Assembly: GCF_002813295.1 (NCBI RefSeq)
Contig: NZ_PHUE01000001.1
Coordinates: 3,906,001-3,970,000 of the forward strand
Direction: 5' to 3'
Length of the DNA stretch: 64,000 nucleotides
From: Flavobacterium sp. 5
GTDB lineage: Bacteria; Bacteroidota; Bacteroidia; Flavobacteriales; Flavobacteriaceae
The notes beneath the pieces are model-generated. The model made no database searches. It was not told the DNA's origin and saw nothing but the letters and a program-made list of their open reading frames with translations. This document shows, in pieces, positions 11,078-19,852 of the stretch. Positions within the stretch are counted from its first letter, which is position 1. The number at the start of each line of letters is the position of its first letter. The position numbers were made by a program, and so were the translations under genes.

Positions 11078-12730
11078 ATGATAACTTCATTAGCTATAAA
11101 AAACTATGCGTTAATTGAAAAATTAACAATCGATTTTTCGAAAGGTTTTTCAATAATTACAGGAGAAACTGGTGCTGGGAAATCAATAATATTAGGAGCA
11201 CTAGGTTTGGCTTTAGGGAAAAGAGCCGATTTAACTTCACTTAAAAACAAAGAAGAAAAATGTATTATTGAAGCGCATTTTGAAATATCTAAATACAATC
11301 TACTTCCTTTTTTTGAAGAAAATGATTTGGATTATGAAGATGATACCATTATTCGTAGAGAAATTCTACCTTCAGGAAAATCCAGAGCTTTTATCAATGA
11401 TAGTCCTGTAAATTTGCAGGAACTTCAGGAGTTAGGGTTGTATTTAATTGATATTCATTCTCAGCAACAAACTCAGGAATTGTCTGATGAAGGGGTACAA
11501 TTTAAAATCATTGATGCAATTGCTAATAATCTGGATATCATTAATTCGTATCAATCGGAATTAAAAAAGTATAAAGCAGATAAAAATAAATTAAATTCTT
11601 TAATTAAAAGAAAAACTGAGGCTTCTAAAGAGCAGGAATACAATACCTTTCTTTTAGAGGAATTAATGGGAGCCAAACTAAAGTCTGGTGAACAAGAAGT
11701 TTTAGAAGAAGAATATGAGCAATTGAATAATGTTGAAATCATTAAAGAATCTCTTGATAAGTCTTTGGCTATTGCCAATGAGGAGCAAATAGGTGTGATG
11801 CATAATTTGAATGAAATAAAAAATGCCATTCAAAAAATAGCCACTTTTTCTACAGATTATACTTTATTATTTGAGAGAATTACAAGTTTAAAAATCGAAT
11901 TTGAAGACATTGCGATTGAATTGAATCGTTGTTCTGAAAAATTAATTAATGATCCAGAGCAGTTAAACTTGATTAATCAAAAACTACAATTAATCTATAA
12001 TTTGCAAAAGAAACATCAAGTAAGTACAGTTGATGAGTTACTTATTGTTCAGAATACTTTAGAAAATTCGGTATTAGAATTAGGAAATATTGATGAAGAG
12101 ATTGTGAAATTAACTGCATTAGTTGATGCTAATGCAATACAATTGGATCAAATTTGCGATACCATTCATAATAATAGACAAAAAGCAATTCCTCTATTGT
12201 CACAAAAATTGATTACCATATTAGAGACTTTAGGAATGCCTAATGTTAGATTTAAAATGGAATTAAATCCTAGTTCGACTTATTTTGAAAACGGAAAAGA
12301 TGAATTACAGTTTTTAATTTCTGCGAATAAAGGAACTGATTTTGGATTGTTAAAGAAAGTAGCTTCTGGAGGTGAAATGTCACGTATTATGCTTGCAGTA
12401 AAAGCTATATTGGCGCAATATTCAAAATTACCGACATTGATTTTTGATGAAATTGATACAGGTGTTTCTGGAGAAATCGCTAATAAAATGGGGGAGATAA
12501 TGAAAGAGATGAGTACTCAGATGCAGATATTTGCTATAACACATTTACCACAAATTGCTGCTAAGGGAAATGAGCATTTTAAAGTGTTTAAGTCTACTGT
12601 TGGTGAGGATACCCAATCAGAATTGAAATTATTAACTAGCGAAGAACGAGTTGTAGAAATAGCTCAAATGTTGTCAGGAACTGTCATTTCAGATTCTGCC
12701 TTAAATCATGCAAAAGCCTTGTTGAACTAA
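11078..12730 (+). CDS. recN: DNA repair protein RecN
   Basis: A 550-residue SMC-like ATPase of double-strand-break repair. Walker A is GETGAGKS (29-36). Two long coiled-coil arms follow (about 150-230 and 280-370), then the ABC signature ASGGEMSRIMLAVKAI and Walker B LIFDEIDTGVSG, and a His-switch region (AITHLPQIAAKG). Length is normal for RecN. It follows DUF4835 and probably has the fabV promoter inside its last codons. Confidence 0.96.
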   Translation: MITSLAIKNYALIEKLTIDFSKGFSIITGETGAGKSIILGALGLALGKRADLTSLKNKEEKCIIEAHFEISKYNLLPFFEENDLDYEDDTIIRREILPSGKSRAFINDSPVNLQELQELGLYLIDIHSQQQTQELSDEGVQFKIIDAIANNLDIINSYQSELKKYKADKNKLNSLIKRKTEASKEQEYNTFLLEELMGAKLKSGEQEVLEEEYEQLNNVEIIKESLDKSLAIANEEQIGVMHNLNEIKNAIQKIATFSTDYTLLFERITSLKIEFEDIAIELNRCSEKLINDPEQLNLINQKLQLIYNLQKKHQVSTVDELLIVQNTLENSVLELGNIDEEIVKLTALVDANAIQLDQICDTIHNNRQKAIPLLSQKLITILETLGMPNVRFKMELNPSSTYFENGKDELQFLISANKGTDFGLLKKVASGGEMSRIMLAVKAILAQYSKLPTLIFDEIDTGVSGEIANKMGEIMKEMSTQMQIFAITHLPQIAAKGNEHFKVFKSTVGEDTQSELKLLTSEERVVEIAQMLSGTVISDSALNHAKALLN

Positions 12731-12748
12731 ATATTTGGGCTATATTTG
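12719..12748 (+). promoter_or_regulatory. Likely promoter of fabV
   Basis: TTG at 12719-12721, within the last codons of recN, a 19-base spacer and TATATTTG at 12741-12748. A second TTG at 12722-12724 would give 16 bases. The leader to the fabV ATG is about 50 bases. Confidence 0.55.
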
Positions 12749-12804
12749 TTCATTCAATTTTAAAAATTTTAGAAATTACAATATAAATTAACGTACAAAG
12801 GATT

Positions 12805-13995
12805 ATGATTATAGAACCAAGAATGAGAGGATTTATTTGTTTGACTGCTCAGCCAAAGGGAAGCGAACAAAGTGTAAAAAATCAAATTGAATATGTAAAA
12901 TCAAAAGGAACTATAGCAGGAGCTAAGAAAGTTTTGGTTATTGGAGCTTCAACTGGTTTTGGTTTGGCTTCAAGAATTACAAGTGCTTTTGGTTCAGATG
13001 CTGCAACAATTGGAGTGTTTTTTGAAAAAGAACCTTCAGAAGGTAAAACAGCTTCTCCAGGTTGGTATAATTCAGCCGCTTTTGAAAATGAAGCTCATAA
13101 AGCTGGTTTGTATGCAAAAAGTATCAATGGAGATGCTTTTTCAAATGAAGTTAAAAGACAAACTTTAGATCTAATCAAAGCTGATTTAGGTCAAGTTGAT
13201 TTAATTATTTACAGTCTTGCTTCACCAGTACGTTTAAACCCAAATACAGGAGTTTTACACCGTTCAACTTTAAAACCAATTGGACAAACATTTACAAATA
13301 AAACAGTAGATTTTCATACTGGAAAAGTTTCAGATGTTTCTATTGAACCTTCTTCTGAAGATGATATTGTCAATACAGTTGCTGTAATGGGAGGTGAAGA
13401 TTGGGCTATGTGGATTGATGCTTTGAAAGCAGAAAATCTATTAGCTCCAGGAGCTACAACGGTTGCTTATTCATATATTGGACCATCATTGACTGAGGCT
13501 GTTTATAGAAAAGGAACAATTGGCCGTGCTAAAGATCACTTAGAGGCTACAGCTTTTACAATTACAGATAGCTTAGCCGATATTAATGGTAAAGCTTATG
13601 TTTCTGTGAATAAAGCGTTGGTAACTCAAGCTAGTTCTGCCATTCCTGTAATTCCATTGTATATTTCTTTATTGTATAAAATAATGAAAGCAAAAGGCAT
13701 TCATGAAGGATGTATTGAGCAAATTCAGCGTTTGTACAGCGAAAGATTATATACAGGAGAACCGATGCTTACTGATGATAAAGGTAGAATCCGTATCGAT
13801 GATTGGGAAATGCGTGAGGATGTTCAGGCTGAAGTTGCAAGACTTTGGGAGCAAGCTACAACTGAAAATTTAGCTGAATTAGGAGATTTAGAAGGATACA
13901 GAAGTGATTTCTATAACTTATTTGGTTTTGGTTTTGATGGAGTAGATTACAAAGCAGATACAAACGAATTGGTTAAAGTTCCAAGTATAGCCTAA
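12805..13995 (+). CDS. fabV: Enoyl-[acyl-carrier-protein] reductase FabV
   Basis: A 396-residue NAD(P)H-dependent enoyl-ACP/trans-2-enoyl-CoA reductase, the last step of each fatty-acid elongation cycle. The start MIIEPRMRGFICLTAQPKG is diagnostic. The Rossmann segment VLVIGASTGFGLASR and the active-site Tyr-x8-Lys (YRKGTIGRAK) are present. FabV enzymes are large, atypical short-chain dehydrogenases, often insensitive to triclosan. It has its own promoter and a terminator, and sits directly before a FabI-type reductase, giving two candidate enzymes for one step. Confidence 0.95.
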   Translation: MIIEPRMRGFICLTAQPKGSEQSVKNQIEYVKSKGTIAGAKKVLVIGASTGFGLASRITSAFGSDAATIGVFFEKEPSEGKTASPGWYNSAAFENEAHKAGLYAKSINGDAFSNEVKRQTLDLIKADLGQVDLIIYSLASPVRLNPNTGVLHRSTLKPIGQTFTNKTVDFHTGKVSDVSIEPSSEDDIVNTVAVMGGEDWAMWIDALKAENLLAPGATTVAYSYIGPSLTEAVYRKGTIGRAKDHLEATAFTITDSLADINGKAYVSVNKALVTQASSAIPVIPLYISLLYKIMKAKGIHEGCIEQIQRLYSERLYTGEPMLTDDKGRIRIDDWEMREDVQAEVARLWEQATTENLAELGDLEGYRSDFYNLFGFGFDGVDYKADTNELVKVPSIA

Positions 13996-14023
13996 TTTAG
14001 ATATCAAATTATTTATAATTTTC

Positions 14024-14075
14024 AAAACACCTTATTGCTTGATGGTTTAAAATCAAGAAAATAAGGTGTTTTTTT
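14024..14075 (+). terminator. Terminator after fabV
   Basis: A long stem of AAACACCTTATT against AATAAGGTGTTT, extended by CTTGAT/ATCAAG with one bulge, then a run of eight T. It separates fabV from fabI, so the two reductases need not be cotranscribed. Confidence 0.85.
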
Positions 14076-14099
14076 TATAATTTTATTTTAAAAAGTCTT

Positions 14100-14906
14100 A
14101 TGTATAATTTATTGAAAGGAAAAAGAGGAATTATTTTTGGAGCTTTAGATGAAAATTCTATCGCATGGAAGACGGCTGAGCGTATTCATGAAGAGGGAGG
14201 GATTTTTGTGTTGACTAATGCTCCAGCAGCAATGCGATTGGGATCCATTGATGTATTAGCTAAAAAAACAGGAAGTCAGATTATTCCTGCTGATGCGACT
14301 ATGGTTACTGATTTGGAAACTTTAGTAGATCAAGCTGTTGAGATTCTGGGAGGTAAAATAGATTTTGTTTTACATTCTATTGGTATGTCGGTAAATGTTC
14401 GAAAAGGAAATCATTATACAAATCAGAATTATGATTTTACTGAAAAAGGTTGGAACGTTTCTGCTGTTTCTTTCCATAAATTAATGCAGGTATTGTATAA
14501 AAAGGATGCTATGAATGAATGGGGAAGTATTATTGCACTCTCTTATATGGCTGCTCAGCGAGTTTTTCCAGATTATAACGATATGGCTGATAATAAAGCA
14601 TTTTTGGAATCCATTGCACGTAGTTTTGGCTATTTCTTTGGTAGAGACAAAAAAGTTAGAGTGAATACTATTTCGCAATCTCCAACTCCAACCAGAGCGG
14701 GTCAAGGTGTAAAAGGATTTGGCGGATTTATAGCTTTTGCAGATAAAATGTCACCATTAGGAAATGCTACAGCTGCTGAATGTGCAGATTATATTGTTGT
14801 TATGTTCTCCGATTTAACTAGAAAAGTAACACTTCAAAATTTATTACATGATGGAGGATTTTCTAATATGGGAGTTAGTCAGGAAGTGATGGAGATGTTT
14901 GAATAA
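14100..14906 (+). CDS. fabI: Enoyl-[acyl-carrier-protein] reductase, FabI type
   Basis: A 268-residue short-chain dehydrogenase of the FabI group, reducing enoyl-ACP with NAD(P)H. It has the FabI-style N-terminus (LLKGKRGIIFGALDENSIAW), the conserved LSYMAAQR tyrosine, and the catalytic Tyr-x6-Lys (YNDMADNK). TRAGQGVKGF covers the substrate-binding loop. It lies 104 bp after fabV, beyond a terminator. The sequence is somewhat divergent from classical FabI (MADNK where E. coli has MGLAK), so a related reductase role remains possible. Confidence 0.85.
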   Translation: MYNLLKGKRGIIFGALDENSIAWKTAERIHEEGGIFVLTNAPAAMRLGSIDVLAKKTGSQIIPADATMVTDLETLVDQAVEILGGKIDFVLHSIGMSVNVRKGNHYTNQNYDFTEKGWNVSAVSFHKLMQVLYKKDAMNEWGSIIALSYMAAQRVFPDYNDMADNKAFLESIARSFGYFFGRDKKVRVNTISQSPTPTRAGQGVKGFGGFIAFADKMSPLGNATAAECADYIVVMFSDLTRKVTLQNLLHDGGFSNMGVSQEVMEMFE

Positions 14907-15022
14907 GAATAAAAGACTGGTTTTGTGTGAAAACCATCTGTATTTGTTAAAAGGTTTTTGCTTAGAAAGAGTACCTTTGCAAAAAAAATAAAAAGAATAA
15001 AAAATAATAACTCAATACTATT

Positions 15023-16021
15023 ATGTTGTTTTCATTGATCATTCCTGTTTATAATCGTCCTGATGAAGTTGATGAATTATTAGAAAGTTTAGCAAAATCA
15101 ACTTATGAACAAATATTTGAAATTGTACTTATAGAAGATGGATCCACAATTCGATGTCAGGATGTTGCTCAAAAATATGGTGATAGATTGGATATTTCTT
15201 ACTACTATAAAGAGAATTCTGGTCCTGGCGATTCTAGAAATTACGGGATGAGTAAAGCCAGAGGAGACTATTTTATCATTTTTGACTCCGATTGTATTAT
15301 TCCAAGTAATTATTTGAGTGAAGTGGAAAAAGCTTTGCAGGAAGATTATGTAGATTGCTTTGGAGGTCCAGATAAAGCGTTAGATAGTTTCTCAGATATC
15401 CAAAAGGCTATTAATTTTACAATGACTTCTTTTTTAACTACAGGAGGAATCAGAGGAGGTTCTGAAAAAATTGGAAAATTTCAGCCTAGAAGTTTTAATA
15501 TGGGCTTATCTAATAAAGCATTTAGAGCATCTGGAGGTTTTGGTAATATTCATCCAGGTGAAGATCCTGATTTATCCATTCGTTTATGGGAAATGGGATA
15601 TGAAACGAAACTTTTAACCAATGCATACGTGTATCACAAGAGAAGAATTGATTGGGATAAATTTACAATACAAGTTAGTAAATTTGGTAAAGCCAGACCA
15701 ATCCTCAATAGTTGGTATCCTCAGTACAATAAATTAACTTTTTTCTTCCCAACGTTTTTTATAATAGGATTTTTTGTATCTTTAGTATTATTAATTTTTA
15801 ATCAAGATATTCTTCTTAAAATTTATTTTTGTTATTTTTTGGCATTGTTTTTGTTATCTTCTATACAGAATAAGAGTATTAAAATTGGTTATTTGTCATT
15901 AATTGCTGTTTGGAAACAGTTTTATGGTTATGGGATAGGATTTTTAAAATCGTATATTAAAGTAATTATATTGAAGCAAGACCCACAAAAAGCTTTCCCC
16001 GAATTGTTTTTTAAAATTTAA
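15023..16021 (+). CDS. Family 2 glycosyltransferase with C-terminal membrane segments
   Basis: A 332-residue protein. The GT-A fold is at the N-terminus: LFSLIIPVYNRPDEVDELLE (2-21) and the nucleotide/metal site FDSDC (about residue 90). The acceptor-side motif GEDPDLSIRLWEMG follows. Two or three hydrophobic segments (about 240-285) anchor the C-terminus. It should transfer a sugar onto a lipid or surface glycan at the inner membrane; the substrate cannot be read from sequence. It is one base from coaE. A TACCTTTG box at 14972-14979 may be its -7 element. Confidence 0.9.
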   Translation: MLFSLIIPVYNRPDEVDELLESLAKSTYEQIFEIVLIEDGSTIRCQDVAQKYGDRLDISYYYKENSGPGDSRNYGMSKARGDYFIIFDSDCIIPSNYLSEVEKALQEDYVDCFGGPDKALDSFSDIQKAINFTMTSFLTTGGIRGGSEKIGKFQPRSFNMGLSNKAFRASGGFGNIHPGEDPDLSIRLWEMGYETKLLTNAYVYHKRRIDWDKFTIQVSKFGKARPILNSWYPQYNKLTFFFPTFFIIGFFVSLVLLIFNQDILLKIYFCYFLALFLLSSIQNKSIKIGYLSLIAVWKQFYGYGIGFLKSYIKVIILKQDPQKAFPELFFKI

Positions 16022-16022
16022 A

Positions 16023-16619
16023 ATGGTGAAAATAATTGGTTTAACTGGAGGAATTGGGAGTGGTAAAACTACTGTTGCCAACGAATTTGCCTCAAAGGGA
16101 ATACCAGTTTACATAACGGATCTAGAAGCAAAGAATTTAATGCAATCAGATACTGTGTTGAATCAGATTCGAAAAGAGTTTGGAGATACTGTATTTGAAA
16201 ATGGTATACTGATCAGAGATAGATTATCAGAAATTGTTTTTAATAACTCCAATAGTTTAGCTAAACTTAATAATATAGTACACCCTGCAGTAAAGAAGCA
16301 CTTCAAGCAATGGCTTTTGGAGCATAAAAATGAGCCATTTATTATTTATGAAAGTGCAATTTTATTTGAAAGTGGTAGTTATAAAGAGTGTAATTTTATT
16401 ATAAACGTAGTAGCTCCTCTTGAAATTAGAATTAAAAGAGTTATTAAAAGAGATAAAACTACGCGTGAAAAAGTTTTAGAAAGAATAAAAAATCAATGGA
16501 ATGATGAGGAAAAATCAGCAAAAAGTGATTTTATTATTGAAAATATTAGTAAGGAGGCAATAATGTTAGGAATTGTTAAAATTCTTAATTTTTTAAGAAT
16601 TAAACAAATGAACTCTTAA
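16023..16619 (+). CDS. coaE: Dephospho-CoA kinase
   Basis: A 198-residue P-loop kinase that phosphorylates the 3'-OH of dephospho-CoA, the last CoA step. The P-loop is GLTGGIGSGKTT (6-17); TDLEAKNLM corresponds to the family's D-x-D-x2 segment and HPAVKKHF to the conserved HP motif. The lid segment is KRVIKRDKTTREKVLERI. It is directly coupled to the preceding glycosyltransferase (1-bp gap) although the functions are unrelated. Confidence 0.94.
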   Translation: MVKIIGLTGGIGSGKTTVANEFASKGIPVYITDLEAKNLMQSDTVLNQIRKEFGDTVFENGILIRDRLSEIVFNNSNSLAKLNNIVHPAVKKHFKQWLLEHKNEPFIIYESAILFESGSYKECNFIINVVAPLEIRIKRVIKRDKTTREKVLERIKNQWNDEEKSAKSDFIIENISKEAIMLGIVKILNFLRIKQMNS

Positions 16620-16678
16620 ATGTTAATCTTTGGTTAATGCATTATTTACTATATTGTTAAAATATTAATTTTGCTTGA

Positions 16679-18262
16679 ATGAACAAACTATTTTTTAGAT
16701 TACTTGTAATGTTAATGAGCTTATCTTTGATTGGGATAATTCTTGTACAAGTGTATTGGTTTAATACTTCATTTAGGAATAATGATGAACAATTTAAATT
16801 TCATGTTAAACAAGTAATAGGTAATGTTGCTCAAAAATTGGAACAACATGAGCTTTATAGTTTTTACAATAAAATTAACAAAAAAATAGACAGTACTGGA
16901 ATAGCGCCTAAGGAGGAGGATTTAATGGAATTTTATTATGTCCAAAAAAATCCAAAAACAAATCAAACTATTGTTTATTCTAATAATATTAAATCAAAGA
17001 AATATAATATTTCTTTACCATCATTTGATAAAAAGTTTGACAACAATAAGTTTAAAAGCTTTAGTTCTAGTAGGCTAACAGAGGTTTATAATAATAGTTC
17101 TATAGATAATTCAACGGTTAATCAAAGTTTAGTACCGGATGTTAAAATTGAAAAAGTTGGAAATTTAGGTATTTTAGATAAGTTTATTTTTGAGATTTCA
17201 AATAAAGATATTTTGTCTGCTATGCCTCTTGAACAAAGAGTTTCTAATGAAGCACTAAATAAATTAATTAAGAAGGAATTAGAAGAGTATGGTGTTAAAA
17301 CCAAATTTGAGTTTGGAATTTTAAGTAATGGAATAGTAACAAAAATAAAATCGGATAATTTTGTTTACGATAAAGATGTAACTTATTCTATTCCTGTTTT
17401 CACAGATAATGAAGGGAATGAAAAATATAAATTATTAGTTGCTTTTCCGCATAAAAAGAAGTTTTTATTATCACAATTGGTTAGTATTACAATATTGTCT
17501 ATAATTTTTACTTTAATCATTATAATTGCTTACACATCAGCTTTAAATCAATTAATACGTCAAAGACAAATTTCTGAGATCAAAAATGATTTTATTAATA
17601 ATATGACGCATGAATTTAAAACACCAATTGCAACGATAAATTTAGCTTTGGATGCTATTCGAAATCCTAAAATTATTGATGATAAAGAAAAAGTGTTTAA
17701 GTATCTCGAAATGATTAGGGACGAAAATAAACGAATGCATGCTCAGGTTGAAAATGTATTAAGAATTTCAAAGTTAGAGAAGAAAGAACTCAATATTATA
17801 AAAGAGTCTAGTGACATCGAAGAAGTTATTAATGATGCTATTGAACATGTGAATTTGATTCTTGAAGATAGAGAAGGTAGCGTCTCAACCCATTTTGGAG
17901 CTGGTAGAAAAATAGTTTTACTGAATGATGTTCACTTTACAAATGTGATAGTTAATATTTTAGAAAATGCAATAAAATATACTCCAGATATTCCTAAGAT
18001 TGATATTTATACAGAGAATATTAAGGACATGGTTCTTATTAAAATAAAAGACAATGGAGTTGGTATGAGTAAAATTGCTCAAAAAAGAATTTTTGAAAAA
18101 TTTTACAGAGAACATACGGGAGATATACATAATGTAAAAGGCCATGGTTTAGGTTTAGCTTATGTAAAAAGAATTGTAGATGATCATAATGGTCAAATAT
18201 ATGTAGAAAGTGAAAAGGGAAAGGGAAGTACCTTCATTATAAAATTACCTTTAATAAATTAG
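16679..18262 (+). CDS. Two-component sensor histidine kinase
   Basis: A 527-residue membrane kinase. TM1 is at about residues 7-25, a periplasmic sensor domain of about 235 residues follows, and TM2 is at about 263-288. The cytoplasmic part has HisKA with His311 (NNMTHEFKTPIATI), the N box NILENAIKYTP, and G boxes DNGVGM and GHGLGLAYV. The partner regulator starts three bases after its stop codon. The layout resembles RprX/RprY of Bacteroides; the signal is unknown. A TAATTTTG box at 16666-16673 ends only six bases before the ATG. Confidence 0.93.
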   Translation: MNKLFFRLLVMLMSLSLIGIILVQVYWFNTSFRNNDEQFKFHVKQVIGNVAQKLEQHELYSFYNKINKKIDSTGIAPKEEDLMEFYYVQKNPKTNQTIVYSNNIKSKKYNISLPSFDKKFDNNKFKSFSSSRLTEVYNNSSIDNSTVNQSLVPDVKIEKVGNLGILDKFIFEISNKDILSAMPLEQRVSNEALNKLIKKELEEYGVKTKFEFGILSNGIVTKIKSDNFVYDKDVTYSIPVFTDNEGNEKYKLLVAFPHKKKFLLSQLVSITILSIIFTLIIIIAYTSALNQLIRQRQISEIKNDFINNMTHEFKTPIATINLALDAIRNPKIIDDKEKVFKYLEMIRDENKRMHAQVENVLRISKLEKKELNIIKESSDIEEVINDAIEHVNLILEDREGSVSTHFGAGRKIVLLNDVHFTNVIVNILENAIKYTPDIPKIDIYTENIKDMVLIKIKDNGVGMSKIAQKRIFEKFYREHTGDIHNVKGHGLGLAYVKRIVDDHNGQIYVESEKGKGSTFIIKLPLIN

Positions 18263-18265
18263 AGT

Positions 18266-18973
18266 ATGGAAAATACAAATAAAAAAATACTATTAGTAGA
18301 AGATGACCTTAATTTTGGTGCAGTTCTAAAAGACTATTTAATGCTAAATGATTTTGAAGTTATTTTGGCGAAAAATGGTATGGAAGGATTTGAGAAATTC
18401 AAAAAAGACACATATGATTTATGTATCTTGGATGTAATGATGCCATACAAAGACGGTTATACTTTGGCAAAAGAAATTAGAGAAAAAAATAATGATGTGC
18501 CTATTATTTTCCTTACAGCAAAATCTATGAAAGAGGATGTTTTAAAAGGATATAAAGCTGGTGCCGATGATTATTTAAACAAACCTTTTGATTCTGAAGT
18601 TTTATTGATGAAAATTAAAGCCATCATTCAAAGAAAAGCATCTGATGTGAAAACAGAAGTTGTTCAATTTGAATTTAATGTGGGTAAATTTCATTTAAAT
18701 TCGAAACTTCGTTTCTTAACATTCAATAATGAAGAGCCTATTAAGTTATCTCCAAAAGAGAACGAATTACTTAAAATGTTAATTCTGCATGAAAATGATT
18801 TGATGCCAAGAGAGTTAGCTTTAACAAAAATCTGGAGAGATGATAATTATTTTACCTCTAGAAGTATGGATGTTTATATTGCTAAACTAAGAAAGTATTT
18901 GAAGCAAGATGAGGATGTTGAAATTTTAAACATCCACGGTGAGGGATTTAGATTAGTTGTGAAAGCAAAATAA
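18266..18973 (+). CDS. OmpR-family response regulator (partner of the kinase)
   Basis: A 235-residue regulator with a receiver domain (acidic pair D13/D14, phosphoacceptor D56 in LDVMMP, switch Lys in NKPF) and a C-terminal winged helix (KLSPKENELLKMLI, then RSMDVYIAKLRKYL). It is certainly cotranscribed with the kinase at 16679. It resembles RprY-type regulators of Bacteroidota. A strong bidirectional hairpin follows. Confidence 0.94.
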   Translation: MENTNKKILLVEDDLNFGAVLKDYLMLNDFEVILAKNGMEGFEKFKKDTYDLCILDVMMPYKDGYTLAKEIREKNNDVPIIFLTAKSMKEDVLKGYKAGADDYLNKPFDSEVLLMKIKAIIQRKASDVKTEVVQFEFNVGKFHLNSKLRFLTFNNEEPIKLSPKENELLKMLILHENDLMPRELALTKIWRDDNYFTSRSMDVYIAKLRKYLKQDEDVEILNIHGEGFRLVVKAK

Positions 18974-18993
18974 TCAATTGATTTTATAAAAAT

Positions 18994-19026
18994 AAAAAAG
19001 CTTCGAAATTAATCGAAGCTTTTTTT
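18994..19026. terminator. Bidirectional terminator between convergent genes
   Basis: AAAAAAGCTTCGA pairs with TCGAAGCTTTTTT (13-bp arms, 6-base loop), with A-run and T-run on opposite sides so it works for both strands. The T-run contains the stop codon of the thioesterase gene on the minus strand. Confidence 0.88.
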
Positions 19027-19765
19027 ATTTCCAGTTGACTTGTAATGCAAAACAAGTTTTATCTTCCTTGGTGATGCTAAAAACCACATCAGTTTCATTG
19101 ACACATTCATGTATTATTACTTTATCCTTAAGAGATAGTTCTTTTAAAAAGTTCATTTCAAAGCTTTTTATTTGTTGAGACAGTATTTTATTTTCATCTA
19201 CAAGATCCAAGCACCATTCTAAGTATTTTACATTGTTAGCATGATTAACAATATCTAAATCGGATAAGGAAACAGTTCTTTCGAAAATCTCTTCTTTTTC
19301 TTGAGGTAAGTTTATTTTCGAAAATCCCATTTCGGTAGCTTTGTCTTCGGGATATAATTCAAAATGTTTGTAAGGAAGTGCCAAAGGTTCTGGTCTACGG
19401 GCTTTGGTGTTGAAAACTGCCCAAAAAGTTTCAGATCCTACTATTTTTTTTCCATTGACATGCATTTCAAGTGCTCTTACAGAACGGGAGTTTTCTAATG
19501 AGTTAATCCATGTTTTGACGGTGACAATATCACGCCATTTTGGCAATTCTATAATTTCTACACGCATTCTGCTTAGTACCCAAGCTTGATTGAATTCCTG
19601 CATATCGGTAAAACTAATCCCACCAACTTCGGAGTGTGCTGCTGCTGTTAGTTGTAATAAGTTACATAAATCTGTATATTTTAAATAGCCAGTGGGCGTA
19701 CATTGGGTAAAATTGATTTCCCAATCTTTGCTTAGTATTGATGTGAAATTTTTATCTATTGGCAT
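19025..19765 (-). CDS. Acyl-ACP thioesterase
   Basis: A 246-residue double hot-dog thioesterase of the FatA/acyl-ACP thioesterase family, releasing free fatty acids from acyl-ACP. The first hot-dog has CTPTGYLKYTDLCNLLQ and AWVLSRMRVEI; the second carries the catalytic block DIVNHANNVKYLEW with the family's Asn and His. Length fits bacterial members. It lies immediately upstream of a heptamer repeat tract that separates it from miaA on the same strand. Confidence 0.88.
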   Translation of the reverse strand: MPIDKNFTSILSKDWEINFTQCTPTGYLKYTDLCNLLQLTAAAHSEVGGISFTDMQEFNQAWVLSRMRVEIIELPKWRDIVTVKTWINSLENSRSVRALEMHVNGKKIVGSETFWAVFNTKARRPEPLALPYKHFELYPEDKATEMGFSKINLPQEKEEIFERTVSLSDLDIVNHANNVKYLEWCLDLVDENKILSQQIKSFEMNFLKELSLKDKVIIHECVNETDVVFSITKEDKTCFALQVNWK

Positions 19766-19770
19766 AATAT

Positions 19771-19852
19771 AATTATGAATTATGAATTATGAATTATGAA
19801 TTATGAATTATGAATTATGAATTATGAATTATGAATTATGAATTATGAATTA
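19771..19852. repeat. 7-bp tandem repeat (AATTATG x 11)
   Basis: Eleven perfect copies of AATTATG (19771-19847) plus a partial copy. The tract fills the gap between the acyl-ACP thioesterase gene and miaA and runs into miaA, supplying its last codons (His-Asn-Ser-stop, stop codon at 19836-19838). The same unit is repeated nine times at 25773-25835. Confidence 0.97.

Noticed and set aside
12941..13168. 75-codon frame overlapping fabV
   Set aside because: Out-of-frame shadow of fabV with Leu/Gln-rich nonsense sequence.
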